A DNA stretch of 64,000 nt, taken from the NCBI GenBank assembly GCA_015680685.1, contig MNCI01010141.1:449791-513790 (forward strand), read 5' to 3'. The first letter of the stretch is position 1; each line of letters begins with the position of its first letter. Both the position numbers and the translations under genes were made by a program. The DNA is from Gnetum montanum. Its lineage: Eukaryota > Streptophyta > Gnetopsida > Gnetales > Gnetaceae. The notes under the pieces were generated by a model, which saw only the letters and a list, made by a program, of their open reading frames with translations, searched no databases and was not told the DNA's origin. This document shows positions 1 to 9,766 of this stretch, piece by piece.

Positions 1-154
1 ATATGCAAAACTAGTCTAGATGGGAAGATAGCGAACTGCGACCTAAGGATAACTATCTAGATACCACAACTAGTCCATCTGCGGAGTTCGACCGGATCGC
101 GCGTGCGACGCTCGTTTCGTATGGTTGAGTGTAGGGGTACCTCGCCACTCATCA
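1..154 (+). repeat. 3' end of an LTR, C-type subfamily, cut by the window edge
   Basis: Bases 1-154 match the last 150 bp of the C-element LTRs (25257-25410 and 32455-32608), including the closing block that ends in CCACTCATCA. The start is missing because the window begins inside it. The sequence after 154 does not resemble a PBS, so this is a 3' LTR or a solo LTR. Confidence 0.85.
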
Positions 155-374
155 GCATAGGCGATAAAAAAATAAAAGATATAAAAATCACATGCCTCAA
201 ACTTACTTAACTATACAACCGTGACAAATATAAATAAGCTTGGGAGGACAAAAATTGATTAGCCTTAGGTGTTCCATAAGGCATTTAGGCACTTAGTCTA
301 CTGAGTTCAACCGGATTGTGCGTGTAATGCTCATATTCATATGGTTGAGTGTAGGGGTGCCTCGCCACTCATCA
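155..374 (+). repeat. Second LTR 3'-end fragment, adjoining the first
   Basis: This stretch repeats the terminal LTR layout, with an A-rich run, a CCTCAA block, then ATGGTTGAGTGTAGGGG and CACTCATCA ending at 374. It is a diverged copy of the same ending. No PBS follows at 375. The LTR in 1-154 probably inserted into this older LTR, removing or displacing its 5' part. Confidence 0.7.
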
Positions 375-531
375 TTGACCAAATGACTTAATCTCTTTGG
401 TAATAAATCCTCATTCATAAAACATTAATCAATCTGGCCTTGCCTCTAACTACTCTTTTTGCTATCTTAACTACAAATGAAGCCAATGAATTAAAGCCAG
501 AAAAAGGGGGAGGGAAGGGCAGACAACTCAT

Positions 532-1414
532 TGATAAAGCACTAAATAGTCAATGCATCGACTAGCCTGCATATATAGAGTCCCGTATACACGGCCGCAT
601 TTATCCATGCATCTACGTGGCTCCGTTTACACAAAGCCTATTCTAGCCTATAAATAAGCGGGCTTCCGCCACACTTAGGTACCTTTTTGGTAGTTGTAGC
701 AAAGCTCTTATAGTTTGTTTCCACAAGAGTTAGAATATTTTCCAAGTGCCCATAGTAGGTGTAAGAAAGATGTTTGGCTCTTTATTCAAGCACTAATGTA
801 CCTGAGCCCATTGGCGTGAACGACAATAAAGAAGAACTTTTCAAGCATTCCTTGTAGCAATTAGACTTAGTCATTTGATGCATTTAGTAGTCTAATATTT
901 CTATACTTTAATAATTCTTTAAGTTTCAGTTGTTATTATTTCAATCGCTATTGCCCTTTTATAGTTTATAGAAACCATAAGTATGACCATCTTGAACGTA
1001 AACCCAACACTTGGCAGCCTAGCAACGCTTAATGTCTAGTAGCCCAGTAGTGGTTAGGGGATGCTCAGGATGTGCATAGAAGATGGGGTCAGATACTTAT
1101 GCTAGGAGGAGTTAAGATATAGATTAGGATAATTATAGATTCATAATATTCCATTCCTTAATTTCCATTTCAAGAATTAGATGCTAGAAGATAAAATGAA
1201 AAAGCCATAAAAATCGTTTGCCTCAATCTCACTTAACCATTGCAATTAGAACATCACAAGTGAGGTTGGAAAGACAATGACCGTTCTCACACAAGGTTTT
1301 GCTGGTTAAGTTCTGGTGTATGCAAAGTGCTTACAGTCTACAAAATTTGACTGAGTCACGTGTGAACACCTGTGATTCCCATGGTTGGGCGTAGGGATAC
1401 CTAGCCGCTCATCA
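532..1414 (+). repeat. 5' LTR of element A (883 bp)
   Basis: Starts TGATAAAG, ends GCTCATCA, and is directly followed by the PBS. A TATA-like CTATAAATAAG lies near 649 and an AATAAAG polyadenylation-like signal near 826. Compared with the 3' LTR (12865-13770) it lacks about 24 bp in the CpG-rich U3 block near 598. Confidence 0.96.
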
Positions 1415-1415
1415 T

Positions 1416-1433
1416 TGGCACCATTGCTGGGGA
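1416..1433 (+). other. Primer binding site, tRNA-Asp type, decayed
   Basis: TGGCACCATTGCTGGGGA lies one base after the 5' LTR. It matches the complement of the 3' end of plant tRNA-Asp(GTC) at 15 of 18 positions, from my knowledge of that tRNA. The three mismatches are all transitions. Confidence 0.85.
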
Positions 1434-1578
1434 CTGTTAGTCTTACATGCGTCATCTAACCTTAGCAAAATTATTATTCATGTCGTTGGAATAGACCCAA
1501 GATAGTAAAATCTATGCACGCTAGGTAGACTAAGTAACAAGTAAGGTACACCAATCAGTGGATTATCTAACGTCCAAC

Positions 1579-4095
1579 ATGTCTTCTTCTCACAGGTGAG
1601 ATGGATCCAACCCACTGGTGCCACAAGAGTGTTAGGTCGTATACACGCATCCAGATGAATATATTCATAATTTTACCTTCATCCTACATCAGGATGAGCA
1701 TCTGCACTAGCAGAACATGGAAGGCAACATCATACTACTGCCTAACTAATCAACTCCTGGAATGCTATTTCACAATCTTACTAGACTAGGCATTCAGGAC
1801 CGCAAGATGGAGTATGTCATGGAGGACCATGATGACCAAGACTATCATCCCACTAAGGCCCAACGTGTACGAGACCAGCAGCAGGTAGAACGATATGAAC
1901 ACATGAAGGGGAAACAGTTTAGTAACCCCTTATTCATGATTTCCATTCGGCTGAACTTCCTCTGGGGCATCAGATCATTTAGCCCATCATTCAGAACAAG
2001 CAATCAAGTGATTGCGACCCCCAGGAGGATGGAGGGTCACGTAGGAGAGGTCACAGCACAAGCAAACATGGGCAAGAAGATCGAGGCTGTCATCAAAGTA
2101 GAGGGGGAGATTGAAATTGGGGTGGTGGTGATTCCTCTACCTCTTCTCCATCCTCTTACTCCCCTCTACCTTCATCTAGTTCAAACTTTGATGGTAACTA
2201 TGGTAGAAAGGAGTGAGGTGATGGTGGTCATAAGGATTGAAGGGAATAGCATAAGGAAGGGCGTGACCAATCACGTGAGGCTCATTATCATGAAAGAAGA
2301 GGCAGCCGAAATCATCATAGACATCGTGGCCTTCAGCAGGACTATGACTTAGATGAACCATTGTTGGCTACTCGAAGCATGCTCCACATAGCCAAGGTAG
2401 TTTAGATACCCAGCAGGCACTTGAAAGATAGCCTAATCAAGCGCATTGACATGAACAACATCTCCAGATTTAAAGGGGAATATAATTATGATCCGCAAAC
2501 TCACCTGCAAGCATTTCATGATGCTTGCACCCTGCAGAACATTGATAATGATTGGCAAAATCTTAAGCTATTCCCTCACACACTCACCAAAGAAGCAAAA
2601 AGCTAGTACTGGTCTTTGGAGCTGGAATTAATCAAAAGATGGAGTACAATGCTAGAGATCTTCAATGACAAGTATCAAACCTACTCTAGAGTGGCGAACC
2701 TGAGACACCAAATCAAAGCATGGAAGCAAGGTAGTAATGAACCCTTGGATGCAACCATGAGTAAATACCACTCACTGTTACATCGATGCCCTGGTCATGG
2801 CTACTCTCAGCAAGCACAGCTTTGCCATATCATTGATGGGCTCTACTTTAAAATTAGAAAGATCCTTGGCATGTATGCTCAAGGATGACTATTAGAACTA
2901 AGAGTCCTTTAACTACAGTGCTTAATTGAGCAAGTGGCCAAAGCGGAGGGAGAACTTAGAAAGAAGGAGAGCATAAAGGAGTTTAATCAGGATCCATCCA
3001 TCACAAAGAGTGAGGTCCGATTTTGTGAAGGTGAGGAGGAATCACACTGGATGAAGTAGTGAACCAAAAAACCTTGCCCCTATAGAGATTTTCCTCTAAA
3101 ATATCAGCAAAGGTTGACAAGATGTGGGACTCTTTGGATGAAAAATTTTAAAGTGTTCTAAAAATCATAGAGGAGTCTAGAGAGCAAGGTAATGATTGTG
3201 ATTGACATAGGAAGAAGGAAGTTGAATGTGCCTACCATAAGGATAAGGGAAAAGTTGTTGTGGCAAAACAGGTTGTAGACTCTGATACAAAGGAAGATGA
3301 TGAATGTGACATATGCCAATACGAACATCCTAAGGGGTGTTATCCCATGGTGTCACATCTACAAGAGTTTGGGGTGTACACGTTGAATCCTCACTTGGCA
3401 AAGAGGCAAACACCCCGAAGGTTGCCTTACCCACAAGGTAATCCTAAGAAATTCCACCAACAACAAGGATATTATCCAAATGGAGTATCGCCACAACCTT
3501 ACGAATGCTTTCAGCAATGGCAGCACCCACAAGCATGGGGAATGCCACCTCCAAGGTAGCAGTACCCTTACCAATAGCCAAATCCCTATGGGTACTACAT
3601 TCAGCAACCAGTCTCCCTATGGGACTCTTCCAGTCACACAACCTTTTAGAATTATTACCACACCTTGGAATATTTTTAACCATAATCTCTATCACCTAGG
3701 GGGAAATGCCCACATCTCTACTATCCTCCATCACCTTCTCTTTTCATCCCTACTCAAAAGCACCCCACTCAGCTACCACCTACTCCACCTATGCAGGGGG
3801 AAATACCACCACAGCCACAGCAACGTAATGCTACAAGGGCTATCAACCTACAACTGGCTCCTCAGCTGAGTGGATCAAAAGTGAATCCATGGAAACATCC
3901 CTTTTTCTAGCCCAATAACCTAAGCATACCCTCTCACACACCTATGGCTAGTGCCTTTGAACCTCAAATCACCTCCACCATTCCACATTTCGAGCAGCCT
4001 TAAAACCAAACGCCCTCCAACGTACAAATGGTCATGCTCACACATGCTATGAGCAACTAGATAAAAGCAGGCCATCTTCCTTTAAAATTGACTAA
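1579..4095 (+). pseudogene. Element A gag (capsid/nucleocapsid), broken
   Basis: The likely start is the ATG at 1579, 163 bp after the PBS and followed by Ser codons. Element B has an equivalent start. Recognisable parts, in order: an acidic/histidine-rich N-terminal region; the block EPLLATRSM near 2355, shared with B and close to EPLLATKSLM in C; a retrotransposon gag domain at about 2420-2890 (motifs FKGEYNYDP, HLQAFHDAC, IDNDWQNLKLFP, LRHQIKAWKQG); a Lys/Glu-rich stretch; and a zinc knuckle near 3305 with C-X2-C-X3-H-X3-C spacing. A long Gln/Pro/Tyr-rich tail follows. Several stops and at least two frame changes (near 2340 and 3060-3260) make it a pseudogene. Confidence 0.85.
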
Positions 4096-4119
4096 TCTAA
4101 GAAGCCCCCTTATCTATCT

Positions 4120-4660
4120 TTAGGTGGTAGGTAGGTGGTAGGAAGTGAGCCATGTAAAGCTCTTCTGGATTCAGGGTCGGGGATCAACTTGATTTCACAT
4201 GATATGTACAAGACTTGGAACCTACCCCCGTTAAAGAAGAGCAACATTCAGCTCGAGCTGGCAGACCAATCCATTACTGTTCCCTTCGGATTGGTGGAAG
4301 ACATTATGACCACCATTTGCGAGTGGTCCTATCCTACTGACTTGTATTGAGAATTGCAAGGGAGACTTCCCAATCATAATGGGAAGAGCCTGGCTAAGCA
4401 TGATGGATGCAAGGTTGGAGCTTTGAGATCTTTGCATTGAAATTTTAAAGGAAAATCCTTTTGGAATGATCGAGAAGAAGTGTGTTCCATGCATTGTGTA
4501 CAGTGACTCTAGGTGCAACTGTGTGCAGCAACTGTGGTCCACTAAGCAAACATCTATTCAAGCATGTAGTCAGTGTATCGAGGAATCGCAAGTTCAACAA
4601 TGCCTATACCAAGCAACCACAAATCAAGAAGGCACCCAGTGACTGACCGCTGATCCTACT
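4120..4660 (+). pseudogene. Element A aspartic protease domain, broken
   Basis: The frame starting near 4135 reads EPCKALLDSGSGINLISHDM. LLDSG is the active-site motif of a retroelement aspartic protease (D at the usual place; Ser-Gly where many have Thr/Gly-Ala). It is followed by the typical NLPPL and ITVPFGLVEDI strands. A frame break near 4350 separates it from the second half, whose GRAWL-type flap strand appears in another frame near 4380. The homologous protease of B (39215-38600) is more intact. Confidence 0.8.
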
Positions 4661-4663
4661 AGT

Positions 4664-5790
4664 AGCACCTTATGCATGAAACCATCTGAGGGGCTTGTAC
4701 GTGCCTATGTAGAAAGCATGGATGATTTGGAAGAGGTCCATCAACAAGTATCCACTGTTGATGACTGTGATGATTGGGAAAAGTTACAAATCCCTAAAAA
4801 TTTTAAACAAGAGCCCTTGGAACTTAGGTCCTTACCAGCCCACTTAGAATATGGATTTTTGTAGAATGGGAAACCAGTGATTATCAATGCCACCCTTGCT
4901 CTTGAACAAAAGAGGAAGTTGTTGAAGGTGGTGAACAAATGGGATGCTGCATTTGCATGGTCATATCTTGAATTAACAAGAGTTGATCCCAGGGTTTTCC
5001 AACATCAGATTTATATTGACCCCTCTATGAAGCCACGATGACAACCACAAAGGCGATTGAACCCCAAATTGAAGCAGGTCGTCAAAGATGAAATCGAACA
5101 GTTTCTAAAGGAGGGGTCATCTACTCTATTACTGATAGCGAATGGGTTAGCCCACTCGTTATTGTGCCAAAGAAGGATGGCAAATGGAGGGTCTGTATAG
5201 ATTTCTGATTGCTCAACATGGCTACCTTCAAAGATCACTTCCTTCTCCCATTTGTGGGCCAAGTGTTGGATATCATTGCAGGGCATCGTTATTATAGCTT
5301 TTTGGATGGTTATAGTGGCTATAACCAAATCCAAATTACTCTAGAGGACCAGGCCAAAATAACCTTCACAAGTTCTTGGGGGACTTTTGCATACAAAATG
5401 ATGCCCTTTGGACTGTGTAATGCACCTGCCACTTTCCAACACCTTGTTCTTAGCATCTTCTAGTAGCAAATTGGAAATGGGGTAGAAGTCTTCATGGATG
5501 ACTTCTCTACCTATGGAGCCATGCTTGATCAAGCCTTGGACTTCCTTGAGCAAGTTTTGAAAAGATGTGTGGAAACTAATCTATGGTTCAACTAGCAGAA
5601 AAGCCACTTAATGGCCTAGGAGGGCATTGTGCTAGGGCATTGTATTTTACAAACAGGGATTAGTGTGGATCTTGAAAAGATCAAGGTCTTCCAAGAAATC
5701 ACCAGGTAACCAAGCACTGTAAAAGATGTTCGGTCATTTCTTGGCTACACTAGTTACTACTGGCACTTCATTGAAAATTTCTCGAAGATG
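4664..5790 (+). pseudogene. Element A reverse transcriptase, broken
   Basis: Palm and finger motifs of Ty3-type RT are clear: WVSPLVIVPKKDGKWRVCID near 5140-5205, YYSFLDGYSGYNQI near 5290, MMPFGLCNAPATFQ near 5400 and the catalytic FMDDF at 5491-5505 (the family's Y/F-x-DD box). The connection follows with VRSFLGYTSYY near 5730. In-frame stops include one just after the CID motif and one after LSIF at 5461. A frameshift lies near 5115. The order and sequence fit plant Ty3 pol. Confidence 0.92.
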
Positions 5791-6290
5791 GCCAAGCCAT
5801 TGGTGGAACTCACGAAGAAGGATGCTCTGTTCGTCTGGATCAGGGAATGTGAATCTGCATTCCAAACACTTAGAAAGAAACTCATAGAGACTCTAATTCT
5901 ATGGGCACCTAATTGGTCTAGACCCTTTCACATTATGAAGGATGCATCCAACTATGCATTGGGAGCTGTGCACACACAGTGGGATGACTAGAAATATCCA
6001 TACTATATTCACTGTTCAAGCTATAGCATTGTGGATGCTTAGCTTAACTACACCACCACTGAAAAGGAGTTAATGACGGTGGTGTTCGCCTTGGAAAAAT
6101 TCTGACACTATGTGCTTAGGTACAAGGTGTTCGTGCATACCAACCATAGTGCCATCCAGTTCCTGATGAACAAACCAATGATAAGCCCCCACATCATCCA
6201 GTGGCTGGTGATTCTTCAAGAATTTGACCTCACTATGCTAGATCGAAAGGAAACCAAGAATGTGGTCACTGATCACTTGTCTCGATTGTG
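5791..6290 (+). pseudogene. Element A RNase H, broken
   Basis: Follows RT in the same frame. Seen: FHIMKDASNYALGAV near 5925 (first catalytic Asp), TTTEKELMTVVFALEKF near 6055 (Glu), VFVHTNHSAIQFL near 6130 where the third acidic residue of the usual TDH motif reads Asn, and VTDHLSRL near 6270, a common end of this domain. It is interrupted by stops near 5990, 6040 and 6100. This domain is deleted from element B. Confidence 0.88.
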
Positions 6291-6299
6291 ATGGGATAA

Positions 6300-7620
6300 C
6301 GCAAAAGAGGAGGAGCCACTCTCCAACCAATTTCTAGATGAACTCCTCTTTGCAGGAGCAGTCGATCCGTAGGTGCCCAAAGAATCACCTTGGTTCAGCC
6401 ACATCCTCACCTATCTCACAACTCAGGAATTTCGAAAGGGGTGGGACCATCAGCAGAAACAATAGTTTCTCCATAAGGCCAAGTGCTTCATGGAAATCAA
6501 TGGCCACCTTTATAAGGTGTGTGCAGATGGCCTAGTTCGATGGTATGTCCCTAATGATGATACACTACGCATCCTCTAAGATGCTTATGAGGGCCCTTGT
6601 GGGGGCCACTATGCTAGACGACGCACGGCCATTAATATCCTGCTTGTAGGATATTATTGGCCTACAATTTTTATGGATGCACAATGGTTTGCCTGCTCCT
6701 ATAAATGATGCTAGAGAGACAGTGGGATGACTGCACAAATGGAGGAATCTCAACAGTGGATCCAACCACTAGAGCCCTTCGACATCTGGAGCATCAATTT
6801 CATGGGTCCCATCACACCCCTATCCAACGGGAAGGCATACATCATCATCATTGTGGACTACTACACAAAGTGGGTGAAGGCAGCTACCGTCATCAACTGT
6901 TCCTCAAACACCACCTCACAATTTGTCCAACAACAAATCAGAAATAGATTTGGAGTACCACGTGCACTCATCTCAGACAATGGAATGCATTTCACGAGCA
7001 CCACCTTTCGTAAACTCATGCAACACTTGGGGGTTACCCATAAATTTACAACACCTTATCACCCCCAAGCCAATAGGCAGGCCAAAGTCATCAATAGGGA
7101 GATCACCAAAATCCTCACTCGAACGATCAGTAAATATAGAAGGGATTGGAGCACCAAACTTAATGATGCCCTCTGGGCCTATAGCTCCACTTGGAAACTT
7201 CCTATAGGTTACTCTTCCTATGAGTTAGTGTACGATAAGCTACTAAAACTTCTGATCCAGGCAGAACTCCAGACACTATCTACAGCCTGTGACTTGGGTC
7301 TTGACCTACCACTAGCACAATGCGAACGACTTATCAACCTAAGTGTGCTAGACGAGAATTGATTAGTGGCCCTATCATCAAATGAGGTCTACAAGGCCTA
7401 CAATAAAAAAACATCATGATCTTAGTATTTGAAAGGTAACATTTAGATGTGGAGATAAGGTACTCTAGTGGAACCCCACAAATGTACCGCAACCAACCAA
7501 GTTTCAAACCCTGTGGGAGGGACCTTACATTGTCTCCAAAACCTTTCCATCTAGGGCCTTGCTTATACACAAACCTAAGGACCCCATGAGAACATAGTTG
7601 GTCAATCAGCAATAATTAAA
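6300..7620 (+). pseudogene. Element A integrase, two catalytic residues mutated
   Basis: The HHCC zinc region is partly visible (GGHYARRRTAINILLVGYYW near 6605), but its distal Cys positions are damaged. In the core, the first catalytic Asp reads Asn at 6796-6798 (family pattern IDFMGP, here INFMGP). The second Asp survives at 6976-6978 (SDNG). The catalytic Glu reads Lys at 7084-7086 (family QAEV, here QAKV). Both losses are explained by G-to-A changes. After the stop near 7360, a GPY/F-type C-terminal module (LWEGPYIVSKTFPSRAL) lies near 7505-7560 and ends near 7620. Confidence 0.92.
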
Positions 7621-9254
7621 ACCTTTTTGTGAACTCCACCCAACCAATGTTACCGCCTCATCATCACTGGGACAGCCTCATTCCATTTTTCGAGTCTCCT
7701 CCTCCTAGCCTAGTTGTGGGGGAGACTATCCTCCATGCTGATCCATTCTACTATGCTCCTCACTATTTTTTTTTTTGGAATTTTTTATTTTTCAACATCA
7801 TTCATATGTTTCCCAATTCTTACTAACTTTTCCTTTCTTTAATTACTTTTCCATTTCTTTGTTGCTTATTTATGCATGTGTGTGTGTTTCATTTCCAATT
7901 GGTTGCTAATAAGTCATCTTCTTGTCATCAAGTATGGTGCAGAGGATTTTCGTTATGATGGGTTGTGTGAAATGGTCCACCTATTTTATCTTACTCCCAC
8001 CCTCACATTGTTGTTCTTGGAATTTACGTCTACTTTCATCTCATAAAGTCAACAGTGAATCCATGTCATCCACCCATTCATCCACTCCATGGTTTTTCTC
8101 CCTTTGGAAACATGCAACCCCCTTCACTTAAAAACATTTTAATTAATATGTGACTTGTGTAGTTTCCAGACTCAAGGATGACCCAATGGTTTGAATCAAG
8201 TGTGACTTCAAGGGGACTACAACATTCATCATCCTCTTCTGTCCCCTAGGTTGCGGGAGTGCACTTATGAATTTCTTACCACTCCAAGTTCTTTTCTACA
8301 AGGAAGCCCCTTGGCAATTTGACCTTGCATGGTATGGTCCTCATCACAAAAATGCAAAAAAAAAAAAACAAATGAGGATTCAAAGCACACCCCTTGGTTG
8401 AATGCATGCAACCAAGCATGGGTCTTTGCATGGTGTGGTTCCCACAAAATAAAAATAAAAACAAAAATAAAATCCTAACTAGGTGAGAATTCAAAGCACA
8501 CCCCTTAGACTGCCTCTCACGGGCCACAAGCACTAGTTATGGGACTCTCTGTGTCCCCTCTAACTTAGTCCCATTTCACTTCCTTCCTCTCACACTTGTT
8601 GGAGTGGTGGTTCTCTGTGGGTGCATTCTTGTCCACTTGGGGGGTGGACGAGTCTTCGCATGTTGCTGTGATGTCACTGTATGTGGTTGGTTTTGGGTTT
8701 GAACTCGGGAAAGGTCCTACTGGGTCACTTAACCACAACTTCACACGGGGTTTCATGTGACCAATAATTGGAATTCCAATTCTCTCTCTCCTCTCTCTTC
8801 ACCCATTGCTCTCCATGACTCACCTCACTACCCGTCTTATGTTTTGAGGGTTTGTCGTGATTCCATGAACTCCTCATGCTTCAGCAGGTTCTCATGGATC
8901 GGAGTATTAACTTGCAATCACCATTTCTTAACCCTGGGGTCCATGGACTCTGATGTTGAGGATATGCAAGGGCTACTAAGGCTACCACTTACTATGGGGA
9001 GGACCTACTTGCATATTCCTGGTCCCATTTGTTAGTCCCCCATCCTCTTGATTTTTTTGGTTGATTGTTTTCATGATGCCCATTGCTTGACTTCTTCTCC
9101 ACGGAGTTCTTTTTCACCACATTCTCCTATTTTTGACTCCCTTTTGCATCCACTTACCTTCCTCTTTCTCTTAGCCAGGTTCCTGGTCTCTCTAGCTCTT
9201 CAATCGCCCCAATTTGGCATTTTAAATCCATTTTTTTGGCTTTTCTTGGGCTAG
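7621..9254 (+). other. Element A non-coding spacer between integrase and the extra ORF
   Basis: I see no supported coding region in these 1.6 kb. Parts are nonetheless conserved with the spacer of element B: the block around 7660-7740 with a GGGGGAGA run, the paired hairpin repeats at 8325-8506, and a block near 8595-8650 that matches B near 35460-35520 on the opposite strand. Conservation without coding suggests cis-acting roles, which is an inference. Confidence 0.7.
8325..8506 (+). repeat. Two tandem hairpin-forming repeats in the element A spacer
   Basis: Copy 1 (8325-8395) and copy 2 (8426-8506) each start with TTGCATGGTRTGGT, run through an A-rich loop and end with ATTCAAAGCACACCCCTT. 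GGTGTGGTT at the start can pair with AAGCACACC at the end (one mismatch), giving a short stem with an A-rich loop. Element B has the same pair in the same relative place. Confidence 0.7.
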
Positions 9255-9440
9255 TCAATGCTAGTTAATGGGTGCGACCCCCTACGTATACGAGGGCCCA
9301 TATACACGACCCCATCAACACAGCCCTAAACCCCTATATATACCCCCATTGTGCCTTACACTTTTGTCATTTTGTAAATAAATTGGACAGAGATTTTTCC
9401 ATTTTTCTGCCTCACTTCTTCCCAAGTACCTACGTTTTCT
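9255..9440 (+). promoter_or_regulatory. Internal LTR-like promoter module before the extra ORF of element A
   Basis: Bases 9286-9328 align without gaps to U3 bases 12904-12946 of the 3' LTR (my hand count is about 31 of 43 identical, mostly G/A differences). Both begin GTATACGAG and contain GCCCT at the end. A TATA-like CTATATATA follows at 9334-9342, and then a block (GCCTTACACTTTTGTCATTTTG) resembles LTR sequence just after its TATA. The TATA lies about 430 bp upstream of the extra ORF start at 9767. I infer a second promoter copied from, or sharing ancestry with, the LTR. Confidence 0.6.
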
Positions 9441-9766
9441 ATCGCACATCCGCATCAACCTATCCTTTCCCTCTTAGCAACCGGAGGTATTCTCTTAGTT
9501 GTGGGGGTTGAGGTCTATTGTAATAACAATTAAAATTAAATTTAATATATATAGACTTACCACCTCTTAAAGGGAAAAACAGAAAATAATAGTTTAAACT
9601 CCAACTTATCCCTTATTGTTTTTGGTTCTAACCCATCAACTAATACTCCAGGAGATTTAATGGGATGCACGTGCCAACACCATAACTTAGTCAAACTGAG
9701 AAGGTGTATGAGGGCCATTTTGAGTAGCTTGTGCACAATCTAATTAGAAATTATGTTTGATTGCAT

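Noticed and set aside
1590-1605. Splice-donor-like CAGGTGAG just after the gag start of A, suggesting spliced expression of the extra ORF
   Set aside because: B has only a weaker GTAAGC there and C has none, so it is not conserved. The internal promoter module explains the layout better.
9048-9254. Open frame with hydrophobic stretches (FLFLLARFLVSLAL), a possible envelope-like membrane segment in the spacer of A
   Set aside because: No corresponding frame was found in B or C, and the pyrimidine-rich composition makes Leu/Phe/Ser runs by chance.
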